From positions 147,810 to 211,809 of the forward strand of contig JAMOZY010000001.1 in the NCBI GenBank assembly GCA_023667695.1: a stretch of 64,000 nucleotides of DNA, read 5' to 3'. Numbering within the stretch: position 1 is the stretch's first letter; every line of letters starts with the position of its first letter. The translations under genes and the position numbers were made by a program. The notes beneath the pieces were generated by a model. That model made no database searches. It was not told where the DNA came from and saw nothing but the letters and a program-made list of their open reading frames with translations. This stretch comes from Clostridium sp. Its GTDB lineage: Bacteria; Bacillota; Clostridia; Lachnospirales; Lachnospiraceae. Shown here in pieces: positions 17,686-27,554 of the stretch.

Positions 17686-18192
17686 ATGAATACGACCTAT
17701 GAAGCGTTATACGATATTGTGGAACAACGCCTGCAGGATGTTGACAGGCCTATGCCATGCTCCAGGCAGGCCTTTCTTTTTGCGGCAGGGATGAAGCCGG
17801 GGGAATGTGATGGCAGGCAGTTGGCGGTTATGGAAAATGAAGAATTCTTCCAGTCGGTTTATTTAGGTTTGTTTAACCGACTGCCGGATTCGGGGGCAAA
17901 GCTGGTATGGGAGGAAAAAATGAAGTTGAATTCTACTCAATTTAGAGAAACAGTATTGGATGCACTGCTATGCTCGCCAGAGGCTGTTACAAAGAGTTCC
18001 TGTCTGATGAATAATCAGCTGGTACCGGTGAAGCAGCGGCCATTAACTGTATTAGACAATTATATGTTGCGTAAGAATGGTGAACCGGCGGCCCCTGTAA
18101 AAGCGGGCTGGAAGGATTATTTATATAAGCTGTACATCCGATTTCCACTTCCGCTGCGGAAATTAGCTCGAAAAATATTAAGAAGGGATTAA
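17686..18192 (+). CDS. Small protein with a single DUF4214-like unit
   Basis: A 168-residue protein with no signal peptide or membrane span. Residues about 45-105 (FFQSVYLGLFNRLPDSGAKLVW, then a helix ending in DALLCSPEA) resemble one unit of the DUF4214 repeats seen in the proteins at 12201 and 22438. The C-terminal end is very basic (LPLRKLARKILRRD) and could contact a membrane surface or another protein. It lies 4 nt before the large glycosyltransferase gene, so it may be a targeting or regulatory partner of that enzyme. AGGAGAAGC precedes the ATG at 17686. No function is known. Confidence 0.55.
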   Translation: MNTTYEALYDIVEQRLQDVDRPMPCSRQAFLFAAGMKPGECDGRQLAVMENEEFFQSVYLGLFNRLPDSGAKLVWEEKMKLNSTQFRETVLDALLCSPEAVTKSSCLMNNQLVPVKQRPLTVLDNYMLRKNGEPAAPVKAGWKDYLYKLYIRFPLPLRKLARKILRRD

Positions 18193-18196
18193 GCAT

Positions 18197-20605
18197 ATGA
18201 AAATCTATATTGATGTAACGAATCTGTTAAAGGTTTCATTTCTGACCGGAATCCAGCGTGTTGTCCGGGAGGTTGTCCTGCGGCTGCTGCGGCAGGAGAA
18301 ACAGGAAATTGTCTTGCTGAGCTATAACGAGGGATATCATCTGTACCAAAAAGCAGATACCGAACGGTTTTATTCTTATTTTGACCAGGGGCTGGGAGAA
18401 CGACAGGAAATCCTAACAGCGGAAGCAGTACGGATGGATGATTTCCGGCCCAATGACATTTTCTTTGATATTGACAGCGCTTGGAATCTTCCTCTTCGCA
18501 GAAGTGTATTATTGCCCCGGTTGAAGGCAAATGGTGTGAAGCTGGCGGTGTATGTATATGATGTGATTCCCATTACCCATCCCCAGTTCTGCCATGAGGA
18601 AACGCTGAATAATTTTATGAATTATATTGGTTCCTATCTTCAATATGCAGATGTTATCATTGCCTCTGCCCAGAGTACCCTGGATGCTATCGATGCATTA
18701 CTTGGGCAATTACAGCTTCCGGCGATTCCCGGCTTTGTATCCTGGCTGGGGTCAGATTTTAATGTACAGGAAACGGAAGCAGAGGCAATCAGCCCGGAGG
18801 CGGAACAGGCAGCTGCAGCTGGTCCTTACATTCTGATGGTGGGAACCATTGAACCCCGTAAAAACCATGCCCTGCTGTTGGATGCCTTTGATAATCAATT
18901 GTTTGCCCAGGGGATGAATCTGGTGTTTGTGGGAAGGACCGGATGGAATGTAGAAGCATTACAGAACCGGATTGAAAAGCATCCCAAGCTGGGAAAGCAG
19001 TTTTTTCATTTAAAGGGGATGAATGACGCGGCTATTGACTATCTGTACCGGAATGCTTATTGTGTTGCATTTCCTACGTTTAATGAAGGCTTCGGACTGC
19101 CGATTATTGAGGCGTTTCAAAGGGGTACGCCAGTTCTTGCGTCTGATATTCCGATTCTGCGGGAGGTAGGAGGTAGCTATTGTGCCTATTTTGACTGTAA
19201 TTCCTGGAAGAGCTTTGCCGAAACGGTTCGAAGCTGGATGGAGCAGCCGGAGCAGTACAAGCAGTATAAAGAACAGATTCAGCACTATGTACCGGTGACA
19301 TGGGATCAGGTTGTGGATAATATTTGGAATGCACTGGATTCCCTGATTACCCCCTATCCATATATCGTTCCGGAAGGAGTAAGGCAGATGGTGTATCTGA
19401 CTGCACGAATGGAGGCTTTATTAGCAACCCTGCCCTTTGTGGAGCATTTTATGCCGTTTATTGAAGAATTTGTTTTGTGCTGTCCGGATTCTATGGTGGA
19501 GCAGATGGAGAAGAATTATACCGGACGCTGTCAGATTCGATATATTACAGATTCTGAATTGCTGAATGGAAAAAAACTGCCGGAGGATCATACGCCTCGG
19601 AATTTCTTTTTGCGCTGCCTTGCCATGGAACGGGAGGAATTAGAGGATGTATTTATTATGGCAGATGATGATTATCGTCCCCTGGTTCCGATTACTCAGG
19701 AGGTATTTCTAAAGGACGGGAAATATCAGGGCTATTATTTTTATCATTTCGAGGACTGGAAGGGCGCGCAGACGGCACTGACTTCCTTTGACCATGGCAT
19801 GCACCGGACAAGAGATTTTTTAAAGGAGCATGGATATTCTACCTGGATGTACGAGGCACATATGCCTCAGATTATTGACCGCCGGGTATTTCTGGAACTG
19901 CTGGAGCAGCATCCGGGCATTGAAGAGAAGGGGCTGACTGAATGGAGTGTATATTTTAATTTTCTGAACACCCGGTACGGAGGACAGGTTCAGAACCATC
20001 CGTTTTTGACGATGACCTGGCCTGGTTCGGTTTCGGATTGGGATTGGAAGGTGTTTCCAGAGCGGATATTGTTTGAAAATTATTATGAGGAACTATATGA
20101 ACCGGGAGAACTATTTGAAGGATTTTCAAAGACCTATTATGATGGAATTGAGCAGGAAAGTCTGGATAAAGTCGTACGCTTTTTGAATTATCAGGCGGAG
20201 CATAACCAGGCAAGAGTTATGTTTCAGGCATATCGTGCAAATTATAAAATGCTGTATGGAGAGCTTCCGATGTTTTTGCTTCGCATATTGGGAGAAGATT
20301 GTGAGATTGTATTACCGGAATATGTGGCGGTTGGGGAAACCAATTTTACGCGGATTCCGTTTTTGGTTGAGCATTCAGCGGATGCAGATGATACATTTTT
20401 GTTATCCTACGCATTTTTGGATTTTCAGGGAAACCGGATACTGGAGGGAAGGCAGATGGAGCTGTCCCTGCCTCAGGAAGTGATAGAGGTTCCGGTGAAG
20501 GGGACTTTTGGCGGATTGAAGGTAATACTGGAAATCAGTATGAATTATCGAAACAAGGACTATAAGGCATATACGAAGCTTTGTGTTATGCGGAAGGGTG
20601 TATGA
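18197..20605 (+). CDS. Two-part glycosyltransferase (GT4-like half plus Stealth/GT-A-like half)
   Basis: An 802-residue protein. Residues 1-390 are a GT-B fold GT4-type glycosyltransferase: IDVTNLLKVSFLTGIQRVVREV, VYVYDVIPITHP, ILMVGTIEPRKNHALLL, and the donor-site motif FNEGFGLPIIEAFQRGTPVLASD. Residues about 395-640 are a different domain with FIMADDDYRPLV, a DDD motif that could bind metal, followed by conserved-looking His and Trp positions (YEAHMPQIIDRRVF). This resembles Stealth-type phosphosugar transferases or a GT-A fold, but I cannot assign it. The last 130 residues are beta-rich. It overlaps the next membrane-protein gene by 4 bp. It probably extends a surface polysaccharide. Confidence 0.75.
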   Translation: MKIYIDVTNLLKVSFLTGIQRVVREVVLRLLRQEKQEIVLLSYNEGYHLYQKADTERFYSYFDQGLGERQEILTAEAVRMDDFRPNDIFFDIDSAWNLPLRRSVLLPRLKANGVKLAVYVYDVIPITHPQFCHEETLNNFMNYIGSYLQYADVIIASAQSTLDAIDALLGQLQLPAIPGFVSWLGSDFNVQETEAEAISPEAEQAAAAGPYILMVGTIEPRKNHALLLDAFDNQLFAQGMNLVFVGRTGWNVEALQNRIEKHPKLGKQFFHLKGMNDAAIDYLYRNAYCVAFPTFNEGFGLPIIEAFQRGTPVLASDIPILREVGGSYCAYFDCNSWKSFAETVRSWMEQPEQYKQYKEQIQHYVPVTWDQVVDNIWNALDSLITPYPYIVPEGVRQMVYLTARMEALLATLPFVEHFMPFIEEFVLCCPDSMVEQMEKNYTGRCQIRYITDSELLNGKKLPEDHTPRNFFLRCLAMEREELEDVFIMADDDYRPLVPITQEVFLKDGKYQGYYFYHFEDWKGAQTALTSFDHGMHRTRDFLKEHGYSTWMYEAHMPQIIDRRVFLELLEQHPGIEEKGLTEWSVYFNFLNTRYGGQVQNHPFLTMTWPGSVSDWDWKVFPERILFENYYEELYEPGELFEGFSKTYYDGIEQESLDKVVRFLNYQAEHNQARVMFQAYRANYKMLYGELPMFLLRILGEDCEIVLPEYVAVGETNFTRIPFLVEHSADADDTFLLSYAFLDFQGNRILEGRQMELSLPQEVIEVPVKGTFGGLKVILEISMNYRNKDYKAYTKLCVMRKGV

Positions 20606-22356
20606 TTATGAAGGAAAAGAAAACACGGATTCTGCTTCCGATAGCAGAATATGGCTTGCTTGTATTGCTTGTTTTGCTTTTTATGGTTCAGATTTTTAAA
20701 CTGGGGGCTGTCCGTCTGGCAGACTATCCGATTTCTTATGAGATTGGAGATACCATAACCGGACTGGCAACTGTAAAATCCATGGCGGATAACGGCTGGA
20801 TTTATGAAAATCCTTTTTTAGGCGCTCCCTATGGAAGCAATAGCTATGATGCAACCACCATGGACATTTTTCTCAATGCCATGGAGCAGCTGCTTGTGTG
20901 GCTGACCGGAAACTGGATTCTTTCCTATAATTTGTTTTATCTTAGCGGCTACCTGCTGGCGGCTCTTACCGCATATTATGCCTTGAAGCAATTAAAGATA
21001 CCGGTATGGATTGCCCTTCCAACCTCCGTATTATATACCTTTCTGCCCTATCATCAGCAGCGGGGAACCGGACATTTATTTTTGGGGATGTATTTCATGG
21101 TGCCGATTATGGTGCTGTATCTGTACCGGCTCATGAATGGAGAATTGATTTTCCATAAGGGAGATAGGGGGTGGGTGACGCCTTCGAACGTACTGCGCTT
21201 TCTTGCGTTAATGATTATGGCATTGACTGGTATTTATTATGCGTTTTTTACCTGCTTCTTTTTCTGTGTCGTTATTCTCTATACCATATTGAACAAGGAG
21301 GATTGGAAGCGGGTCAGACAAGCGGCGGCTGGTATTGGGATTATTGTTGGGACATTGTTGGTTTCCGCTCTGCCGAATCTGATTTACTGGCTCAATCATG
21401 GGAAGCCGGAGGCCATTTCCAAGGGAGGCGAAGGAGCAGAGCTGTATGCTTTAAAAATCATTCAGCTATTGCTTCCCCGGCAGGGGCATCGCAGAGAGCT
21501 GTTCCTGCGGCTGCGGAATCTGTATGATAGCGCCTATCCCCTGGCAAATGAAAATGGAATGTCCTCGTTAGGTATCTTTATGGCGGCAGGCTTTGTGATT
21601 TTGTGCCTGGTTTTGTTTATGAGAAAACGGGCGTTGAAGCAGTCCAATCTTCAGACCGGTTCTATTCTGAATTTGGCGGCTGTTCTTTTTGGAACGGTAG
21701 GAGGCTATGCAGTGGCGCTGTCCTTTTTTACAGGCGCTATCCGTTGTTATAACCGGTTATCCATTTTTATCGCCATGTTTTCCTTAATTGCTATGGATTG
21801 TGTTCTGCAATTGGCATACGAGAAGTGGTTTCAAAGGAAGTGGCTTCGGGTTGGTTTTGGCATTGGCATGTTCTGCATTATGCTATGCGGTATCTATGAC
21901 CAGACAATTCCGATCAATCCGGATATATATACCAATTATGCAAGAAGCTTTGATGCAGATGCTGCTTTTGTGCAGGCCATAGAAGCGGTAGAGGAAGAAC
22001 AGGCAATGATTTACCAGATGCCATATATGCGTTATCCGGAAAACGGAGGCATTCATAATATGACGGATTATGCCCATATGTTTGGATATCTCCACTCAGA
22101 TACGCTGCGCTGGTCCTATGGCGCTTCCGCCGGAAGAGAAGGGGACCAATGGATGTGCGCCGTGAATGACCTGCCTCTGCAGGAGCAGATTACAGCTATC
22201 CGGGAAGCAGGCTTTGCAGGAATCTATATCGATTGGAATGCCTATCTGGAGGACGAACGGATTGCAATAGAAGATATTTTATCGGATACTGTAAATGCAA
22301 ACCCAATTGTAAATGCAGATGGCACAAAGGCGTATTATAGTTTTGGCAAAAAATAA
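20602..22356 (+). CDS. Polytopic GT-C-like membrane protein
   Basis: A protein of about 584 residues with 11-13 hydrophobic segments, starting at 20602 or 20608 (ATGATTATG) and overlapping the upstream stop by 4 bp. After the first span the loop reads EIGDTITGLATVKSMADNGW and then ENPFLGAPYGSN, an acidic first loop as in GT-C glycosyltransferases that use lipid-linked sugar donors. A C-terminal soluble domain (about 440-584) contains MIYQMPYMRYPENGG. It is probably a transferase modifying a polymer outside the membrane. The donor and acceptor cannot be deduced. Confidence 0.6.
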   Translation: MIMKEKKTRILLPIAEYGLLVLLVLLFMVQIFKLGAVRLADYPISYEIGDTITGLATVKSMADNGWIYENPFLGAPYGSNSYDATTMDIFLNAMEQLLVWLTGNWILSYNLFYLSGYLLAALTAYYALKQLKIPVWIALPTSVLYTFLPYHQQRGTGHLFLGMYFMVPIMVLYLYRLMNGELIFHKGDRGWVTPSNVLRFLALMIMALTGIYYAFFTCFFFCVVILYTILNKEDWKRVRQAAAGIGIIVGTLLVSALPNLIYWLNHGKPEAISKGGEGAELYALKIIQLLLPRQGHRRELFLRLRNLYDSAYPLANENGMSSLGIFMAAGFVILCLVLFMRKRALKQSNLQTGSILNLAAVLFGTVGGYAVALSFFTGAIRCYNRLSIFIAMFSLIAMDCVLQLAYEKWFQRKWLRVGFGIGMFCIMLCGIYDQTIPINPDIYTNYARSFDADAAFVQAIEAVEEEQAMIYQMPYMRYPENGGIHNMTDYAHMFGYLHSDTLRWSYGASAGREGDQWMCAVNDLPLQEQITAIREAGFAGIYIDWNAYLEDERIAIEDILSDTVNANPIVNADGTKAYYSFGKK

Positions 22357-22379
22357 CAATTCAGAGAAAATTTTTCGTA

Positions 22380-22409
22380 TTGCTTTCCTTGTGGATTAGG
22401 GCATATAAT
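22380..22409 (+). promoter_or_regulatory. Candidate sigma-A promoter for the glucosaminidase gene
   Basis: TTGCTT at 22380-22385 and a perfect TATAAT at 22404-22409 are separated by 18 bp. They sit in the 81-bp gap before the ATG at 22438, with AAAGGAAGAG as ribosome binding site. Confidence 0.5.
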
Positions 22410-22437
22410 GAATGAATAATAGAAAGGAAGAGTACCA

Positions 22438-24675
22438 ATGAGAAAAAGATATTATCGTTTCCTTGCCGGAATTCTGACTACCACTATGTTAGTTGGAACC
22501 GTTGGAATGTCAAATGTAAAAGCACAGAATTTGTCCGGGGATGCCAAGGCACTGGCACAGTCACAGGCAGTGGAGGAACTGCTGCATCAGGACCAGGAGC
22601 CGGATGAAGCAGCAGCAAAGCAGGTAAAGGCAATTTTATATGGTTGTACGGAATATGGGCTTCGGGCAGAACCCAATGTCATGGAGGAACTGGTAACTCT
22701 TTATTCCGGACATCAGATGGTAATCAAGACTCTTGTAGCTGCAGAGGATGGAAGCTACTGGTATGAAGTAGAGGCAAGCGTCTCCGGAACGGTTTATTGT
22801 GGATATGTTCCAGCCGAGTATGTATTATGTAACGCAGTGGATAATCTGGACACCATAGGATATGAAAATCGTGGAGGAGTCCCTTTTGCATTAACAGCAG
22901 AGGAAGGGGAGAACCCAGAGGAATCTATAGAAAAGGAAGGATTAGAAGAACAGCCGGAGCTGGTTCTGGAGCTTGACAGCGTAGCCCGGCTGGCAGCAGA
23001 TGATTTTGAGGCCTCTATTGCAGGATTTCCGGAAAGCTATAAGGCTAGTCTGCGGACGCTGCATGCCGCCCATCCAAACTGGGTCTTTGTTCCACAGATT
23101 ACCAACATTGACTGGAATGTCTTTATTGAAGCAGAGATGTCTCCGGAGCGGAGCCTGGTGCCAAGAAGTATGGAGGATGCCTATAAAGGAAAGCAGTCCT
23201 GGGCCTATCAGAATGGGGATTATGTAGGATTAAGTGGGTATAATTGGGTACAGGCATCGCAGGAGGCGGTAGAATATTATGCGGACCCAAGAAATGGATT
23301 AACAGAGGACCGGGTCTTTCAGTTTGAGCTGCTGACCCATAACGAGGCTTATCAGACAGAAGCCGGTGTGGAAGCGATTATTAACGGAACCTTTATGTCT
23401 CATGCCGTAATGTCAGATGATGTGATTACCTATGCACAGGCCTTTTGCCGGGTAGGCAGGGAGGCAAATGTCAGTCCATATATGCTGGCTGCCAGAGTGC
23501 GTCAGGAGCAGGGAGCAGGTACTTCTCCGTTGATTTCCGGTCTTTATCCGGGATATGAAAATCTTTATAATTTTTTTAATATTGGTGCTTATGGCAGTAC
23601 AGAAACAGAGATTTGGGTAAACGGACTGACCCGTGCCAGACAGGAAGGCTGGACGAATCGTTTTAGCAGTATTGCTGGTGGTGCCAGTATCTTGAGTGGA
23701 AACTATATTTCAAAGGGACAGGATACCCTGTATTTGCAGAAGTTTGATGTGGATGCTTCCTACTACGGGTTGTTTTCCCACCAGTACATGCAGAATATCC
23801 TGGGGGCATATAACGAAGGATATACCGCCTATAAGGCATATTCCAACATTGGCATTCTGGATAATTCCTTTGTATTTAAGATACCGGTATATCAGAATAT
23901 GCCGATTAATCCGGTGCCTCAGCCAGGGGGAACGAAGTATGATGAAGCGGCAATTAAGGAGTTTATCAGCCGCTTGTACCAGAATATTCTGGGACGGGAA
24001 GCAGATGAAAGCGGAATGTATTTCTGGTATAACCGGTTAACCGTTGACGGTGCAACCGCGGCTTCTGTGACTGCTAACTTTGTATTCAGCAAGGAGTTTG
24101 AAAATCAGAATGTATCCGATGATGTGTTTGTAGAGCGTATGTATCTGACGATGCTGAACCGCGGCTCGGATCCATCCGGAAAGACCTATTGGCTGGATAC
24201 CCTGAATTCCGGTTTTTCCAGACGATATGTATTGGCAAAGTTCGTTTCTTCTCAGGAATTTACCAATATCTGTAAGTCTTATGGGGTCGTAAAGGGGGCA
24301 GTGGATTTAAGAGAGGCAAGGGATAAGTATCCGGGCATTACAGGCTTTGTTACCAGGTTATATCAGACGGCATTACAGCGAAAACCGGAAGTAGACGGCT
24401 TGAACTATTGGGTGCAGTGTATTGGTACAAAGCAAAAGACCCCGTATTTTGCTTCGGAACAGATTGTTCGTTCTCAGGAGTTTAAGCTCCATAATTATAC
24501 CGATGATGAATATGTGATGATGCTGTATCGGATATTTTTTGACCGGGAGCCGGATTGGGATGGAAAGCAGTACTGGCTGAACCGTTTATCTACGGGTACC
24601 AGTCGTGAGGCTGTGTTACGGTATTTTGCGTATTCGGAAGAATTTAAGAAGATTGCAGCTGGTTATGGACTATAA
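22438..24675 (+). CDS. Secreted beta-N-acetylglucosaminidase with SH3-like domain and DUF4214 repeats
   Basis: A 745-residue protein with a signal peptide (about 1-30), a bacterial SH3-like segment (about 70-140, ending CGYVPAEYVL), and a glucosaminidase (PF01832-type) domain at about 200-470. Visible motifs are HPNWVFVPQITNIDWN, LLTHNEAYQTEAGVEAIINGTFM, AARVRQEQGAGTSPLISG, YNFFNIGAYGS and GGASILSGNYI. It should cut the glycan backbone of peptidoglycan. Residues about 500-745 contain four DUF4214-type units (YQNILGREADESGMYFWY, YLTMLNRGSDPSGKTYWL and two more). The architecture parallels the amidase at 12201, so the pair probably works together in wall remodelling. Confidence 0.87.
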   Translation: MRKRYYRFLAGILTTTMLVGTVGMSNVKAQNLSGDAKALAQSQAVEELLHQDQEPDEAAAKQVKAILYGCTEYGLRAEPNVMEELVTLYSGHQMVIKTLVAAEDGSYWYEVEASVSGTVYCGYVPAEYVLCNAVDNLDTIGYENRGGVPFALTAEEGENPEESIEKEGLEEQPELVLELDSVARLAADDFEASIAGFPESYKASLRTLHAAHPNWVFVPQITNIDWNVFIEAEMSPERSLVPRSMEDAYKGKQSWAYQNGDYVGLSGYNWVQASQEAVEYYADPRNGLTEDRVFQFELLTHNEAYQTEAGVEAIINGTFMSHAVMSDDVITYAQAFCRVGREANVSPYMLAARVRQEQGAGTSPLISGLYPGYENLYNFFNIGAYGSTETEIWVNGLTRARQEGWTNRFSSIAGGASILSGNYISKGQDTLYLQKFDVDASYYGLFSHQYMQNILGAYNEGYTAYKAYSNIGILDNSFVFKIPVYQNMPINPVPQPGGTKYDEAAIKEFISRLYQNILGREADESGMYFWYNRLTVDGATAASVTANFVFSKEFENQNVSDDVFVERMYLTMLNRGSDPSGKTYWLDTLNSGFSRRYVLAKFVSSQEFTNICKSYGVVKGAVDLREARDKYPGITGFVTRLYQTALQRKPEVDGLNYWVQCIGTKQKTPYFASEQIVRSQEFKLHNYTDDEYVMMLYRIFFDREPDWDGKQYWLNRLSTGTSREAVLRYFAYSEEFKKIAAGYGL

Positions 24676-24710
24676 GTAAGGCGGAAGAATGGGATTGGAT
24701 AAAGGGCTCT

Positions 24711-26597
24711 ATGGGGAATAAAAAAGAAAAAGATGCTTTTATATCGGACAGGCAGTTCAGGAATATTGCGGTTTTTATTGCAATATTCCTGTTTTACGTG
24801 TTTTATTTTCGTGTAATCTGTAACAGCGGTCTGTCTGCGGATGATATGTGGAACAGTAATATTCAGGCGGCTCCTTATCTGAACGGACCTTCTGCCTGGG
24901 CAGTTATGTGGAATCAGATGCTGACTTGGCTGAAGCTGGGACGGGTGTTCCCCTTTTCTAATTATGCAGCCTTGCTATTTACCTTCATCTCGTCTGTGCC
25001 GGTATATAAAGCATGTATTGTCGGAATGATAATGATAAATGCTTTTGTTTGTGGCGCGTGTATAAAAATAATTTCAAAATCAGAGCCGGTACGGCTCATG
25101 TTTCTTCTGGTCTTTCCGTTGTTTCTTCAGTTGACGCCGGAATTTGATAGTGGACTTTACTGCTACCATATGCTGATTCAGATGGTAGTGCTGTGGTGCT
25201 TTCTGTCCCTTTGGTGCATTCTGCGGTATATGGAATGTTCCAAGAGGCGGTATGCGGCAGGAAGTGCTGTTTTTTTCTTTCTGGCCCTTGGAACCTATGA
25301 GGTGTCATTTGTTTTTCTGCTTGCATTGTTGTGGGTGGTATGGGCGATACAGAAAAACTGGAAGTCTGTCCTGAAGATATGTCTGCCGGATTTGCTGGTG
25401 TTTCTGAGTATGGGACTGGCGAATCTGGGTGCAAGAATGTTTTTGCAGGAAGGCGCTTATCAGGGGATTTCCGTAAGCCTTTCTGTGAAGGCGGTTTTGG
25501 TTACCTTTTTGAAGCAATGCTCCACCTGTTTTCCGATTGGACGCTATATTTGCTCCGGTTTGAAGTATTGTGACCCCTATACAGATGTTTATCCCTATTC
25601 TTTATCCGGAATTTTTTCGCAAATCCGTATCTGGGATGTTCTTGCCCTTTTGTTGTTTCTGGGTATTTTTATTGTGGCAGCAGGAATGTGGGGCAAAGAG
25701 AAAGGAACTATAGGAACAAAGGAAGGGGAAAGGCTTCCTTCCGGTACGGAAGGGATACCATATGAATGGACCTTGATTGGCTTGGGGCTGATTGTATTTT
25801 TGTTTCCGGGTCTGTTGATTGCTGTATCAGCAAAATATCAACAGATTCTGGGCTGGTGCAGCGGGCATCTTCCGGCTTATATGCAGAGTATCGGATTGGC
25901 GGTTGCAGTGACAGGCTGGTATGCATGGTTTAGGAAGCGTACATGGAAGCAGGCTGTAAAGCAGATAATTTCCGGTGGATGCATCTGTGCTGCCGGTATC
26001 ATTATTATACTGAATCTGGTCAGCGGCCGGGCTGGCGTGGAATATATGAACCGCTTTCGGAAGTATCCCCAGGAGAATATTACAGCGGCAGCCAATGCTG
26101 GTTTTTTTGACGAAATCACAGGGGATGATACTAAGATTTTGTTTGGCACCACATCTTATATTTACGACCAAAGCTGCAGCGGAGAGTTTTATAGCAAATT
26201 AACATCCTCCTATATCCATGCCATTCCCCGCAATGAAATGGTGGCTCAATGTATAGAAGCACAGGGTGTCCTGAATCTATATGAGATTGGTGAGTGGCAG
26301 GAACAGGCATATTACGGCGTATTTAATATGGCGGAATCGAATTCCGGCGCATTGATTATGGGAAAATGCGTCCGGCTGGAATTAAATGAGGGTGGAACGG
26401 ATTTTCAGCATGTGTGGGTTCAAAATCCCAGAGTATTCTTACAAGGAGAAGCAGCCATCGGCACTCCGGAGGATTGGGAGCTTGTGGCGCAGGACAGGGA
26501 TTATGCTATTTATCGCATAGAAGGCACGTATGATATTATGCAGGAAGCAGAGTATTATAAAAATGAAGCCGGGACAGGGGTCCTATACCGAGAGTAA
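24711..26597 (+). CDS. Polytopic membrane protein, GT-C-like
   Basis: A 628-residue protein with about 10-11 hydrophobic segments and a soluble C-terminal region of about 150 residues (VEYMNRFRKYPQENIT onward). After the first span comes NSGLSADDMWNSNI, an acidic motif in the first loop as seen in GT-C glycosyltransferases. It is not recognised as a specific family. It starts 35 nt after the glucosaminidase gene with only a weak AAAGGG site, so it may be expressed by read-through. A role in surface glycan assembly is inferred from the neighbours. Confidence 0.5.
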   Translation: MGNKKEKDAFISDRQFRNIAVFIAIFLFYVFYFRVICNSGLSADDMWNSNIQAAPYLNGPSAWAVMWNQMLTWLKLGRVFPFSNYAALLFTFISSVPVYKACIVGMIMINAFVCGACIKIISKSEPVRLMFLLVFPLFLQLTPEFDSGLYCYHMLIQMVVLWCFLSLWCILRYMECSKRRYAAGSAVFFFLALGTYEVSFVFLLALLWVVWAIQKNWKSVLKICLPDLLVFLSMGLANLGARMFLQEGAYQGISVSLSVKAVLVTFLKQCSTCFPIGRYICSGLKYCDPYTDVYPYSLSGIFSQIRIWDVLALLLFLGIFIVAAGMWGKEKGTIGTKEGERLPSGTEGIPYEWTLIGLGLIVFLFPGLLIAVSAKYQQILGWCSGHLPAYMQSIGLAVAVTGWYAWFRKRTWKQAVKQIISGGCICAAGIIIILNLVSGRAGVEYMNRFRKYPQENITAAANAGFFDEITGDDTKILFGTTSYIYDQSCSGEFYSKLTSSYIHAIPRNEMVAQCIEAQGVLNLYEIGEWQEQAYYGVFNMAESNSGALIMGKCVRLELNEGGTDFQHVWVQNPRVFLQGEAAIGTPEDWELVAQDRDYAIYRIEGTYDIMQEAEYYKNEAGTGVLYRE

Positions 26598-26769
26598 AGG
26601 GAATGAGAACTGTCACAGCCAATTCTTAAGATTATCTTTAGATATTATAGAAATAAGAAATCCTGGTTTACAGAAAATTCCAGATAGTGTAAAATGCTTA
26701 ATAAGTGTGGGCAGATGCTTGCATGAAGTTGTTAACAATATAAATAGACGAAAAGCAGGAGGAACTCAT

Positions 26770-27549
26770 ATGAAGGTTGTATTACTTGCCGGCGGATTCG
26801 GTACCCGAATCAGTGAGGAAAGTTATTTGAAGCCCAAGCCAATGGTAGAGATTGGCGGCAAGCCGATTCTCTGGCATATTATGAAGTATTATTCATCCTT
26901 TGGATATAATGAATTTATCATCTGCTGTGGGTACAAGCAGCATGTGATTAAAGAATGGTTTGCAGATTATTATCTTCATACCAGTGACATTACCTTTGAT
27001 TTTACGAAAAATGGCGCGATGGAGGTTCATAAGTCCTATACCGACCCATGGAAGGTAACCCTGGTGGATACCGGACTGAATACCATGACCGGCGGAAGAG
27101 TGAAACGGATTCAAAAGTATGTGGGAAAGGAGCCATTTATGTTGACCTATGGGGATGGCGTGACCAATGTAGATATTGATGCATTGGTGAAGTTCCATAA
27201 GTCCCATGGAAAAATTGCTACCATGACGGCTGTCAATGTAGGGCAGCAGTTTGGGGTTCTGGATATTGATGCAACTGGAACCATTCATAAGTTCCGGGAG
27301 AAGCAGGACCGGGACGGCAGTGTGATTAATGGAGGCTATATGGTGTTGAATCCGGAGGTATTTGATTATATTGAAGGAGACAGTACGGTATTTGAGAAGG
27401 CTCCGTTGGAAAAGCTGGCGGCAGAAGGGCAGTTGAAGGCGTATTCCCATGACGGATTCTGGAAATGTATGGACACCACCAGAGATAAGAACCAGCTGGA
27501 AGAAATGCTGGAGCAGAATATGGCGCCTTGGAAGGTCTGGGAGGATTAA
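26770..27549 (+). CDS. rfbF: Glucose-1-phosphate cytidylyltransferase
   Basis: A 259-residue nucleotidyltransferase that makes CDP-glucose from CTP and glucose-1-phosphate, the first step to 3,6-dideoxyhexoses. It shows VVLLAGGFGTRISEESYLKPKPMVEIGGKPILWHIMK, YGDGVTNVDI for metal binding, NGGYMVLNPEVF, and a C-terminal GFWKCMDTTRDK. The size matches known RfbF/DdhA proteins (about 257). The ATG at 26770 is preceded by CAGGAGGA at good spacing; further in-frame ATGs upstream lie in the previous gene and can be ignored. It opens the rfbFGH block. Confidence 0.95.
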   Translation: MKVVLLAGGFGTRISEESYLKPKPMVEIGGKPILWHIMKYYSSFGYNEFIICCGYKQHVIKEWFADYYLHTSDITFDFTKNGAMEVHKSYTDPWKVTLVDTGLNTMTGGRVKRIQKYVGKEPFMLTYGDGVTNVDIDALVKFHKSHGKIATMTAVNVGQQFGVLDIDATGTIHKFREKQDRDGSVINGGYMVLNPEVFDYIEGDSTVFEKAPLEKLAAEGQLKAYSHDGFWKCMDTTRDKNQLEEMLEQNMAPWKVWED

Positions 27550-27554
27550 GGGAT

